From an uncultured Oscillospiraceae bacterium (GTDB lineage: Bacteria > Bacillota > Clostridia > Oscillospirales > Oscillospiraceae), in assembly GCA_937915075.1 (NCBI GenBank), contig CALDMA010000232.1, positions 1-19,722 of the forward strand: DNA of 19,722 nt. Direction: 5' to 3'. Shown in pieces: positions 6,910-13,670 of this stretch. The position numbers were made by a program, and so were the translations under genes. Within the stretch, counting starts at the first letter, position 1, and the number at the start of each line of letters is the position of its first letter. The notes under the pieces were generated by a model. The model ran no database searches, was not told the DNA's origin, and saw nothing but the letters and a program-made list of their open reading frames with translations.

Positions 6910-8292
6910 TCACTTTCCAACGCAGAAGCGCTCAAAAATGCGCGCCACCATGTCCTCGCGCGCCGTGCGTCCGGTCAGCTCGCCGAGCGCGTCGAGCGCA
7001 CCCTCGGCCTCGGTGAGCACCACGTCGGGCGTCAGCCCGGCGGTGAGCGCCTCGCGCGCCGCGCGGACGCTCTCGAGCGCACGGCGGACGGCCTCGGCCT
7101 GCCGCGCGTTGGTGAGCAGCGTACCGCCTGCGGGAGCGCCGGCGGGAAAGCAGTCTCGGATCGCGTCGATCAGCACATCCAGCCCGCCGGGCGTTACGGA
7201 ATTAAAGGAGACCAGATGCTCCGGCGCAGGCGCGCCGTCCGGCAGTCTCCAAACGGCGGTCTTTACGGCGGGGTTCCGATCGTCCTTGCTGACGGCCAGG
7301 ATCCAATGCGGTGCTTTGGCCGCAAGCGCAAGGATATCCGGTTCCACAGCGAGCGGTATTTGGCTGCCGTCCGCTACGACGATCACCAGGTCGGCGCTCT
7401 CGACCGCGCGGCGCGAGCGCTCCACACCGAGCCGCTCCACGGCGTCGTCCGTCTCGCGGATGCCCGCCGTGTCGATCAGCCGCAGCAGCACGCCGCCGAC
7501 CACCGCCTTTTCCTCCACGGTGTCGCGCGTCGTGCCGGGAAGGTCGGTGACGATGGCGCGGTCGTAGCCCACGAGCGCGTTGAGCAGCGAGCTTTTGCCC
7601 GCGTTCGGCGCGCCGACGATGGCGGTCACCGCGCCGCTTTTGAGCACGCGACCGCGCGCAAAGGTGCCGAGCAGAGCCGTGAGCGTCCGCTCGCTCTCCG
7701 TGAGCGTTTGCTCCGTCTCGGCAAGCGTCAGGTCCTCGATGTCCTCATCGGGATAGTCCACCACGGCGTAGAAGCGGCTGGTGATGCCCAGCAGCGCGTC
7801 GTAGACCTGTTCGACCGGACGGCGCAGCGCGCCGTCCACCTGTGCGGCAGCGTTCCGCGCCGCCTCGGCGGTCTCGGCGTCGATGAGGTCGATGACCGCC
7901 TCTGCCTCGGTGAGGTCCATTTTGCCGTTCAGGAACGCGCGCTCGGTAAACTCTCCCGCCCGCGCCTGCCGCGCGCCCACAGCAAACGCGGCGCGCAGGA
8001 CCTCCTGCAAAACGACCGGCGAGCCGTGGCAGTGCAGCTCCGCACTCTCCTCGCCCGTGTAGCTGTGTCCGGCGGAGAACACCACCGCCAGCGCGTGGTC
8101 GAGCGTGCGGCCCTCGGCGTCGCGCACCGTGCCGTAGGTCATGCGCCGCGGCGGAAGCTCCGCAGCCGAACGACCATCCACCGGCGTAAACAGCGCCGCG
8201 AGCACACGCCGCGTCTCTGCGCCGCTGAGGCGCACGATACCGACCGCGGCGGCCGCGGGCGCGGTGGCGATGGCAGCAATGGTGTCGGGCAT
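6910..8292 (-). CDS. mnmE: tRNA modification GTPase MnmE
   Basis: Together with MnmG this GTPase modifies the wobble uridine of certain tRNAs (cmnm5U34). The 460 residues show the N-terminal folate-binding domain (MPDTIAAIATAPAAAAVGIVRLSG, HCHGSPVVLQEVL), a helical domain, an inserted GTPase domain and the C-terminal FCVGK with the essential Cys. GTPase motifs are G1 GAPNAGKS (227-234), G2 GTTRD (253-257), G3 DTAGIRE (274-280) and G4 SKDD (335-338), where most proteins have NKxD. The ATG at 8292 follows AGGAGG by about 7 bases. It has its own promoter. mnmG is not in this window. Confidence 0.96.
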   Translation of the reverse strand: MPDTIAAIATAPAAAAVGIVRLSGAETRRVLAALFTPVDGRSAAELPPRRMTYGTVRDAEGRTLDHALAVVFSAGHSYTGEESAELHCHGSPVVLQEVLRAAFAVGARQARAGEFTERAFLNGKMDLTEAEAVIDLIDAETAEAARNAAAQVDGALRRPVEQVYDALLGITSRFYAVVDYPDEDIEDLTLAETEQTLTESERTLTALLGTFARGRVLKSGAVTAIVGAPNAGKSSLLNALVGYDRAIVTDLPGTTRDTVEEKAVVGGVLLRLIDTAGIRETDDAVERLGVERSRRAVESADLVIVVADGSQIPLAVEPDILALAAKAPHWILAVSKDDRNPAVKTAVWRLPDGAPAPEHLVSFNSVTPGGLDVLIDAIRDCFPAGAPAGGTLLTNARQAEAVRRALESVRAAREALTAGLTPDVVLTEAEGALDALGELTGRTAREDMVARIFERFCVGK

Positions 8293-8329
8293 AGGGTGTC
8301 CTCCTTGATGATAGCCTGTATTTGCCTGT

Positions 8330-8358
8330 ATGATACCACAAAACAGGAAAAATGAAAA
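8330..8358 (-). promoter_or_regulatory. Promoter for mnmE
   Basis: On the minus strand TTTTCA (8353-8358) and TATCAT (8330-8335) are 17 bases apart, and TGG directly precedes the -10 (extended -10). The -35 overlaps the T-rich tail of the upstream terminator. The site is 38 bases before the mnmE start. Confidence 0.65.
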
Positions 8359-8386
8359 GGGGCACGGAATATCCGCGCCCTCTTTT
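8351..8386 (-). terminator. Terminator after the EamA-type gene
   Basis: GGGCGCGGA and TCCGTGCCC (8380-8372 and 8368-8360, read on the minus strand) form a 9-bp stem with one G-U pair and a 3-base loop, followed by CTTTTCATTTTT. On the plus strand the same stem is followed by TCTTTTT, so it could work both ways. Confidence 0.75.
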
Positions 8387-8408
8387 TCCCTGTTCCGTGA
8401 ATCGGCGA

Positions 8409-8822
8409 CTACAGGACCATCAACAATGTCCCTGCACCGATCAGGGCACAGCCCAGAAGGGATTTTGCCGTAAACTGCTCATGCAGGAAAACAAACGCCA
8501 TCACCAACGTGATCACAACGCTCAGCTTATCGATCGGCACAACCTTAGATGCCTCTCCAATTTGCAGCGCTCGATAGTAGCACAGCCAGGAGGCTCCTGT
8601 CGCCAGGCCCGAAAGGATCAAAAACAGCCAGCTTCTTTTGCTGATCTCTGTGATCCCGCCCTGTGTATTGGTAAGAAAAACCATTCCCCATGCCATGACA
8701 AGAACGACTGCAGTTCGAATAGCCGTTGCAAGATTTGAGTTGACCCCATCAATGCCCACCTTTGCCAGTATTGATGTGAGCGATGCAAACACCGCCGACA
8801 GCAGCGCAAATGTAAGCCACAT
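8409..8822 (-). CDS. Single-domain EamA-type (drug/metabolite transporter) membrane protein
   Basis: This is a 137-residue integral membrane protein with about five hydrophobic helices and the EamA pattern (TFALLSAVFASLTSILAKVGI, SWLCYYRALQIGEASKVVPIDKLSVV, LLGCALIGAGTLLMVL). It has one EamA repeat where full transporters have two, so it probably works as a dimer. Related small proteins are often annotated as transporters or lipid flippases of unknown substrate. The start at 8822 is preferred over the in-frame ATG at 8837 because GGAGG lies 8 bases before it. A hand count over 8461-8580 gives about 58 G+C of 120, well below the roughly two-thirds of neighbouring genes. With its own promoter and terminator it looks like a recent insertion between mnmE and pnp. 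Confidence 0.85.
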   Translation of the reverse strand: MWLTFALLSAVFASLTSILAKVGIDGVNSNLATAIRTAVVLVMAWGMVFLTNTQGGITEISKRSWLFLILSGLATGASWLCYYRALQIGEASKVVPIDKLSVVITLVMAFVFLHEQFTAKSLLGCALIGAGTLLMVL

Positions 8823-8860
8823 GATATTCGCCTCCATAACCGTCCGATCGTATCGTTTTT

Positions 8861-8889
8861 ATGATATCACGTCTCTCTTCTTTGCGCAA
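8861..8889 (-). promoter_or_regulatory. Probable promoter for the EamA-type gene
   Basis: On the minus strand TTGCGC (8884-8889) and TATCAT (8861-8866) are separated by 17 bases. The -35 matches consensus at only three positions. It sits 38 bases upstream of the start and directly next to the long inverted repeat behind pnp. Confidence 0.5.
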
Positions 8890-8892
8890 GTG

Positions 8893-8939
8893 CAGGGAAA
8901 GTGCGTTGACCATCGGCAGCAGTCAACGCACTTTCCCTG
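8893..8939 (-). terminator. 18-bp perfect hairpin behind pnp
   Basis: CAGGGAAAGTGCGTTGAC (8893-8910) and its exact complement (8922-8939) surround an 11-base loop, 18 bases past the pnp stop. No T run follows on the minus strand. It may be a terminator of unusual type or a 3'-end stabilising structure for the pnp message. Confidence 0.6.
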
Positions 8940-8957
8940 TAAATTTCGGTTTGCCGC

Positions 8958-11105
8958 TTACTGCTCCTTGGCAGCCTCGGCCTGCTGAGCCTCGATCTCG
9001 AGGAGAGCGTCCTTGCGGGAGAGGTTCCAGCGGCCCTTTTCGTCGATCTCCATGAACTTGACCCAGATCATGTCGCCGACGGTGACCACGTCCTCGACCT
9101 TCTCGACGCGCTTCTTGTCGAGCTTGGAGATGTGAACCAGGCCGTCCTTGCCCGGGGCGATCTCCACAAAGGCGCCGAACTGCATCAGGCGCACGACGCG
9201 GCCGTAGTACAGCTTGCCGACCTCGGGGACAAACACGATGTCGTCGATGCACTTCTTCGCGGCGTCGCAGGCGGCGGCGTCGGCAGAGGCGATGTGGATG
9301 GTGCCGTCGTCGTCGATGTCGATCTTCGCGCCGGTATCGGCGACGATCTTCTGGATGACGGAGCCGCCCTTGCCGATGACCTCGCGGATGCGGTCGGGAT
9401 CGATCTTCATGGTGATCATTTTGGGCGCGTAGGGGCTGACCTCGGGACGCGGCTCGGCGATGCAGGGCAGCATGATCTGATCAAGGATCTGCACGCGCGC
9501 GTCGTAGGTAATGTCCAGCGCGTTCCTGATGATCGCCATGGTCAGGCCGTCGTTCTTGAGGTCCATCTGGATGGCGGTGATGCCCTTCTTCGTACCGGCG
9601 ACCTTGAAGTCCATCTCGCCGTGGAAGTCCTCAACGCCCTGAATGTCGATGAAGGTGGTGAAATCGTCGCCGTCCTGAATGAGGCCGCAGGAGATGCCGG
9701 CGACGGGCGCCTTGATGGGCACGCCGGCGTCCATCAGCGCGAGCGTGGAGCCGCAGATGGAGCCCTGAGAGGTGGAGCCGTTGGAGGAGACGACCTCGCT
9801 CACCACGCGGATGGCGTAGGGGAACTCCTCAACGGGCGGAATGACGGGCAGCAGAGCGCGCTCGGCGAGAGCGCCGTGACCGATCTCGCGGCGGCCGGGG
9901 CTGCGGGCGGGCTTGGCCTCGCCGACGGAGTAGCCGGGGAAGTTATAGTGGTGCATATAGCGCTTCTCAGTCTCTTCCCAAATGGTGTCGAGCTTCTGAT
10001 TGGCGCTGAGGGTATCGAGAGTGCAGACGGAGAGCACCTGCGTCTGACCGCGGGTGAACAGGCCCGAGCCGTGGACGCGGGGCAGCACGCCGACCTCGGC
10101 GGCAAGCGGACGGATCTCGTTCTTCTGACGGCCGTCGACGCGGTGGCCCTCGAGCAGCCACGCCTTGACGATCTTCTTCTGGAACTTATAGGTGAACTCG
10201 TCGAGGTACTGATCCATGTCGGGATACTCCTCGAGGTACTTCTCGTGCCAGTGCTCGATCATCTCGTTCCAGCGGGCCTCGCGGACGTTCTTATCGTCGG
10301 TATCCATGGCGGCCTTGGCCTCGTCCATGAAGTCGGCAACGATCTTGTCGAAGAGCTCCTGATTGAAGTTCGCGTGGGGATAGTCGAACTTGGGCTTGCC
10401 GATCTCGGCGACCATGCGGTCAATGAGCTCGATCTGCTTCTGATTTTCGTTGTGCGCCAGCTCGATGGCACGGTACATCGTGTCGTTATCGACCTCGTTC
10501 GCGCCCGCCTCGATCATAACGACCTTCTTGCCGGTGGAGACGACGGTCACATCAAGGTCAGAGATCTTGCGCTGCTCGCTCGTGGGGTTGAGGACCAGCT
10601 CGCCATTGACGAGACCGACCTTCAGCGCGCCGACGGGGCCGTTCCAGGGAATGTCGGAGATGGCGAGGGCGGCGGAGGTGCCGATGAGCGCGGCGATCTC
10701 GGGAGAGCAGTCGTGATCGACGGCCATGACGGTCGCCATGATGGAAACATCGTTGCGGAAATCGTAGGGGAAGAGCGGGCGGATGGGGCGGTCGATGACG
10801 CGGCTGGTCAGGATGCCCTTCTCGCCGGGGCGGCCCTCGCGGCGGTTGAAGCTGCCGGGGATGCGGCCGACGGAGTACATCTTCTCCTCAAAGTCGACGG
10901 AGAGGGGGAAGAAGTCGATGCCATCGCGGGGGCGGGCGGACGCGGTGGCGCAGACCAGCACGCGGGTGTCGCCGTAGCCGACCATGACGGCGGCGTTGGC
11001 GAGCTCGGCGAGCTTGCCGACCTCGAGGGTCAGCGGACGGCCGGCGAGCTCCATTTCATACTTGTGGTAGCCGGGGAATTGACGGTGGGTGATGATGGTG
11101 GACAT
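8958..11105 (-). CDS. pnp: Polyribonucleotide nucleotidyltransferase (PNPase)
   Basis: This phosphorolytic 3'-to-5' exoribonuclease acts in mRNA decay. The 715 residues comprise the first RNase PH domain (FNRREGRPGEKG, SRVIDRPIRPLFP), a helical linker, and the second RNase PH domain (EGHRVDGRQKNEIRPL, SGLFTRGQTQVLS, SNGSTSQGSICGSTLALMDAG). A KH domain (IREVIGKGGSVIQKI) and an S1 domain (YYGRVVRLMQFGAFVEI ... GLVHIS) follow, and the C-terminal tail is QAEAAKEQ. The start at 11105 is chosen because AAGGAG lies 7 bases before it. The ATG six bases upstream is too close to that site, and the longer in-frame extension to 11195 lies in the structured leader. It follows rpsO, the common bacterial order. 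Confidence 0.97.
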   Translation of the reverse strand: MSTIITHRQFPGYHKYEMELAGRPLTLEVGKLAELANAAVMVGYGDTRVLVCATASARPRDGIDFFPLSVDFEEKMYSVGRIPGSFNRREGRPGEKGILTSRVIDRPIRPLFPYDFRNDVSIMATVMAVDHDCSPEIAALIGTSAALAISDIPWNGPVGALKVGLVNGELVLNPTSEQRKISDLDVTVVSTGKKVVMIEAGANEVDNDTMYRAIELAHNENQKQIELIDRMVAEIGKPKFDYPHANFNQELFDKIVADFMDEAKAAMDTDDKNVREARWNEMIEHWHEKYLEEYPDMDQYLDEFTYKFQKKIVKAWLLEGHRVDGRQKNEIRPLAAEVGVLPRVHGSGLFTRGQTQVLSVCTLDTLSANQKLDTIWEETEKRYMHHYNFPGYSVGEAKPARSPGRREIGHGALAERALLPVIPPVEEFPYAIRVVSEVVSSNGSTSQGSICGSTLALMDAGVPIKAPVAGISCGLIQDGDDFTTFIDIQGVEDFHGEMDFKVAGTKKGITAIQMDLKNDGLTMAIIRNALDITYDARVQILDQIMLPCIAEPRPEVSPYAPKMITMKIDPDRIREVIGKGGSVIQKIVADTGAKIDIDDDGTIHIASADAAACDAAKKCIDDIVFVPEVGKLYYGRVVRLMQFGAFVEIAPGKDGLVHISKLDKKRVEKVEDVVTVGDMIWVKFMEIDEKGRWNLSRKDALLEIEAQQAEAAKEQ

Positions 11106-11132
11106 GATCATACTCCTTTTCAGATTTTTGTC

Positions 11133-11221
11133 GGGAGCCTTGTCCGACCCTTTAGCACTTGAGCTCAGCCGCGAAGGTCTCGCGGACAAGATCAACTGCT
11201 AAAATGCGGGCGTCGGCTCCC
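11133..11221 (-). promoter_or_regulatory. Long nested stem in the pnp 5' leader
   Basis: The rpsO-pnp gap folds on paper into one extended stem. GGGAGCC pairs with GGCTCCC (11215-11221 and 11133-11139), GAC with GTC, TTTAGCA with TGCTAAA (11197-11203 and 11151-11157), TTGA with TCAA, and CCGCGA with TCGCGG around a 5-base loop (11169-11185). It ends about 28 bases before the pnp start codon. In E. coli a long RNase III-cut stem in the same gap mediates PNPase autocontrol. A similar role here is inference. Confidence 0.6.
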
Positions 11222-11261
11222 TGTTTTGCGGGCTTTTGCGGGAAAATCAGGGGTGCAAGAT

Positions 11262-11298
11262 AGCAAAACACGCGGGGAAAGAACATCCTTCCCCCGCG
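11262..11298 (-). terminator. Terminator (possibly partial) after rpsO
   Basis: An 11-bp stem with one mismatch (on the plus strand CGCGGGGAAAG at 11271-11281 and CTTCCCCCGCG at 11288-11298) has a 6-base loop. On the minus strand it is followed by TGTTTTGCTA. The short T run suggests incomplete termination, letting some transcripts continue into pnp; I see no clear separate pnp promoter. Confidence 0.65.
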
Positions 11299-11309
11299 CA
11301 TATTGTCTC

Positions 11310-11576
11310 TTACTTACGGATGCCGAGCTTGGCGATGATGGCACGGTAGCGCTCGATGTCCTTCTTCATAAGGTAGTCGAGCAGGCTGCGGCGCTTACCG
11401 ATCATCTTGTACAGGCCGCGGCGGGAGTGATTGTCCTGCGGGTGCTGCTTGAGGTGTTCGGTGAGCTGGTTGATGCGCTCGGTGAGAATGGCGATCTGGA
11501 CCTCGGGAGAACCGGTGTCGCTCTCGTGGGTGCGGTTGGCTTCGATAATGGCAGTCTTCTGGTCTTTGAGCATCAT
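11310..11576 (-). CDS. rpsO: 30S ribosomal protein S15
   Basis: This primary 16S rRNA-binding protein of the small subunit is needed for assembly of the platform. The 88 residues match the family throughout: THESDTGSPEVQIAILTERI, LTEHLKQHPQDNHSRRGLYKMIGKRRSLLDYL and the C-terminal IERYRAIIAKLGIRK. Two adjacent ATG codons open the gene. The first is kept because it stands closer to the AAAGGTGG ribosome site. The gene has its own strong promoter and a folded leader, and pnp follows. Confidence 0.97.
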   Translation of the reverse strand: MMLKDQKTAIIEANRTHESDTGSPEVQIAILTERINQLTEHLKQHPQDNHSRRGLYKMIGKRRSLLDYLMKKDIERYRAIIAKLGIRK

Positions 11577-11605
11577 AGTTGTGTTTCCACCTTTCGATCA
11601 AATTC

Positions 11606-11656
11606 ACCCAGGGCTGAGCGGCGGGACAGGTGATGATCCGCGTCCTAAGCCCGGGT
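11606..11656 (-). promoter_or_regulatory. Structured rpsO leader, candidate S15 autoregulatory site
   Basis: Within the roughly 105-base leader, ACCCGGGCT pairs with AGCCC(T)GGGT (arms 11648-11656 and 11606-11615, one bulged base). Shorter GGAC/GTCC or GCGG/CCGC helices are possible inside. The fold ends about 30 bases before the start codon. S15 represses its own translation through such leaders in several bacterial groups. No known class is assigned here. Confidence 0.45.
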
Positions 11657-11687
11657 ATGCTCTTTGCGCGCCTTCACGCGCTTTGAT

Positions 11688-11716
11688 ATCATACCACGGC
11701 TTTTTTCTATTGTAAA
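11688..11716 (-). promoter_or_regulatory. Promoter for rpsO (and pnp)
   Basis: On the minus strand TTTACA (11711-11716) and TATGAT (11688-11693) are 17 bases apart, with TGG directly before the -10. It is one of the best promoter matches in the window, as expected for a ribosomal protein gene. Confidence 0.82.
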
Positions 11717-11770
11717 GGGAAATCTGCGAAAATATTCCGCGTTTTCCCCTCTTTTTTCGCCGCGGGAGCG

Positions 11771-11802
11771 AAAAGCGGGACGGACCGCATCGTCCGTCCC
11801 GC
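11771..11802 (-). terminator. Terminator after the sodium:amino-acid symporter
   Basis: A perfect 11-bp stem (GCGGGACGGAC and GTCCGTCCCGC, arms 11792-11802 and 11775-11785, 6-base loop) is followed by TTTTCGC on the minus strand. It lies about 22 bases past the symporter stop. Confidence 0.85.
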
Positions 11803-11823
11803 CGCAGGTGAGCGGATATTCGC

Positions 11824-13239
11824 TTATTCGAGCCTGCCCGCCTTCACGCCGTCGAAGTGCTCCTTCGTCAGCTTGATGACCACGGGGCTGAGGAGCAGCA
11901 CCGCGATCAGGTTGGGGATCGCCATGAGGCCGTTGAGGGTATCGGAGATATCCCACGCCAGCTTGAGATCGGCCACGGAGCCGGCAATGACGACCAGGCA
12001 GAAGAGGACCTGATAGGGGCGGATGATCTTGCTGCCGAAGAGGAACTCCGCGCAGCGGGTGCCGTAGAGCGCCCAGCCGAGGATGGTGGAGGTGGCGAAG
12101 AGCAGCAGACCGACGGCAAGGATCAGAGAGCCGATCTTGTCGCCGAATACGGTGGCAAAGCCCGCGACCGCGGTAGGCACACCCGCGAGATCGTTGTTGC
12201 CGTAGTTGCCGGTGGCAACGCCGGAGCAGAGAACGACGAGGGAGGTCAGCGTGCAGATGACGATGGTATCCATGAAGACCTCGAAGATGCCGTAGAGGCC
12301 CTGCTTGACGGGATTCTTCTCGGAGGTGGCGGCGTGCGCGATGGGCGCGGAGCCGAGACCGGCCTCATTGGAGAAGACGCCGCGGCCGACGCCCTTGGTG
12401 ATGGCGAGCTTCATGGTCACGCCCACCGCGCCGCCGACGACGGCGGAGGGGTTGAAGGCGCCCTGGAAGATGCTGGCAAACACGCCGGGGATCGCGCCCG
12501 CGTGCGCGATGACGACCACGAGCGCGCAGACGATGTAGATGGCCGCCATGCCGGGGACGAGCTTCTCGGTGACCTGACCGATGCGCTTGACGCCGCCAAT
12601 GAGCACGAGCGCCACGAAGATGGCGATGACGATGCCGGTGACGAGGCCGATGATCGTGTCAAACTCCTTGGCGTTCTCATGGAACGCGACCGCGACGGAG
12701 TTGACGGAGGAGGCGATGGAGTTGATCTGGGAGATGTTGCCGATGCCGAACGCGGCAAGCGCGCCGAACACGGAGAAGATGACGCCCAGCCACTTCCACT
12801 TGGGGCCGAGACCGTTCTTGATGTAGTACATCGGGCCGCCGCACCAGTCGCCCTTTTCGTTGCGCTCACGGTACTTGACCGCGAGGGTGACTTCGGCGAA
12901 CTTGGTGACCATGCCGAACAGAGCGGAGATCCACATCCAGAACACGGCGCCGGGGCCGCCGAGAATGATCGCGCCGGTAACGCCGGCGATGTTGCCCGTG
13001 CCGACCGTGGATGCCAGCGCCGTGGAGACCGCCTGCAGCGGCGTGATCTCGCCCTCGCCCGCCTCGGTCTTCTTGAAGATCTTGCCGATGGTGTTCTTCC
13101 ACCAGTAGCCGATCCGGGAGAACTGAATGAAGCCGACGCGGAAGCTCAGGTAAATGCCCGTGCCGACCAGCAGTGCCAGCATGATGGGACCCCATACAAA
13201 GCCGTTTACCGCACTGTTGATTTCTATGATCTTATCCAT
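11824..13239 (-). CDS. Sodium:alanine (amino-acid) symporter, AGCS family
   Basis: This inner-membrane carrier imports alanine, glycine or a similar amino acid with sodium. The 471 residues hold about ten to eleven hydrophobic helices. Family signatures include STALASTVGTGNIAGVTGAI (residues about 72-91), GGPGAVFWMWISALFGMVTKFAEVTLAVKYRE, WCGGPMYYIKNGLG and GVGRGVFSNEAGLGSAPIAHAA. The protein is of full length. AGGAGAGGGG stands before the ATG. The gene is flanked by its own promoter and a strong terminator, so it is a single-gene unit. The exact substrate cannot be separated between alanine, glycine and glutamine by sequence alone. Confidence 0.95.
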   Translation of the reverse strand: MDKIIEINSAVNGFVWGPIMLALLVGTGIYLSFRVGFIQFSRIGYWWKNTIGKIFKKTEAGEGEITPLQAVSTALASTVGTGNIAGVTGAIILGGPGAVFWMWISALFGMVTKFAEVTLAVKYRERNEKGDWCGGPMYYIKNGLGPKWKWLGVIFSVFGALAAFGIGNISQINSIASSVNSVAVAFHENAKEFDTIIGLVTGIVIAIFVALVLIGGVKRIGQVTEKLVPGMAAIYIVCALVVVIAHAGAIPGVFASIFQGAFNPSAVVGGAVGVTMKLAITKGVGRGVFSNEAGLGSAPIAHAATSEKNPVKQGLYGIFEVFMDTIVICTLTSLVVLCSGVATGNYGNNDLAGVPTAVAGFATVFGDKIGSLILAVGLLLFATSTILGWALYGTRCAEFLFGSKIIRPYQVLFCLVVIAGSVADLKLAWDISDTLNGLMAIPNLIAVLLLSPVVIKLTKEHFDGVKAGRLE

Positions 13240-13318
13240 GTGATTTCCCCTCTCCTATTAAATTGCATTGCTTTCAAAAGGGCATATTGGGTCTTCCCGC
13301 CCTTTCTGCTACGGTATT

Positions 13319-13347
13319 AAGATAGCAGATTCCACGCGCAAAAGCAA
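13319..13347 (-). promoter_or_regulatory. Promoter for the symporter gene
   Basis: On the minus strand TTGCTT (13342-13347) and TATCTT (13319-13324) are 17 bases apart, giving a leader of about 75 bases before the start at 13239. Confidence 0.6.
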
Positions 13348-13374
13348 CCGTCCGACGGCACTTTCTCCATTTTT

Positions 13375-13480
13375 GTTAAATTGGTACTTTAAAATTATTA
13401 AATTTCGTCAATATGACGATTTGGTACAATAGATAAATTCTTAACAATGTCTTATCATTCTTCTGTGAGGTTTCGCCAAT
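13375..13480. other. AT-rich divergent control region
   Basis: Between the symporter promoter and the next plus-strand promoter lies a markedly AT-rich stretch. It holds a direct repeat TTGGTAC at 13381 and 13421, exactly 40 bases apart, and an inverted repeat CGTCA-ATA-TGACG at 13406-13418. I see no open reading frame in it. It is a likely binding region for one or more regulators of the symporter. Confidence 0.45.
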
Positions 13481-13493
13481 TTCCGAAAAATGC

Positions 13494-13522
13494 TTGACAG
13501 GGCGACGCTCTCATGCTATCCT
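13494..13522 (+). promoter_or_regulatory. Promoter of the GntR-ABC transporter operon
   Basis: A consensus TTGACA (13494-13499) and TATCCT (13517-13522) are separated by 17 bases. It stands 43 bases upstream of the first small reading frame and is the only clear plus-strand promoter before the operon's terminator at 18255. Confidence 0.82.
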
Positions 13523-13526
13523 AACC

Positions 13527-13545
13527 GTACTAATACGCTTAATAC
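13527..13545 (+). promoter_or_regulatory. Operator-like inverted repeat at the transcription start
   Basis: GTACTA and TAATAC (one mismatch from perfect symmetry) are separated by 7 bases and begin 4 bases after the -10 element. Inside lies a second small symmetry, CGTA-CTAA-TACG (13526-13537). Its place over the expected start site fits repression by the GntR protein encoded next; this is inference. Confidence 0.55.
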
Positions 13546-13564
13546 AGTCAGGAGGGATGGCAGC

Positions 13565-13651
13565 ATGGTTTCCTTCAGTGTTCTGACGGTCGGCGTAGGC
13601 GCGATCCTTGTGGCGCTGCTCGTCGCCGTCGTCGTACTTCTCAGCCGATAA
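13565..13651 (+). CDS. 28-residue single-pass membrane peptide
   Basis: A very short reading frame starts MVSFSVLTVGVGA and ends in VVVLLSR. Residues about 5-26 form one uninterrupted hydrophobic helix of Val, Leu, Ala and Gly with a single Arg at the C-terminus, so it should insert in the membrane. A strong AGGAGG stands 9 bases before the ATG. It lies between the operon promoter and the GntR gene, 19 bases before the latter. The position matches ytrG, the small peptide gene that opens the ytr operon of Bacillus subtilis; sequence relatedness is not claimed. It could instead be a leader peptide whose translation matters more than the product. Confidence 0.65.
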   Translation: MVSFSVLTVGVGAILVALLVAVVVLLSR

Positions 13652-13670
13652 GCAAACAGGAGGCACCGCT

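Noticed and set aside
9132..11162. Long open frame antisense to pnp, 676 codons
   Set aside because: It is a shadow of the GC-rich pnp codon pattern, has an Asp/Gly/Val/Ala-biased protein without any domain, and pnp is unmistakable on the other strand. The same holds for the long antisense frames over dusB, mnmE, the symporter and the permease.
13424..13429. TACAAT as a second plus-strand -10 box
   Set aside because: No acceptable -35 hexamer at 16-18 bases, and a much better promoter lies at 13494-13522.
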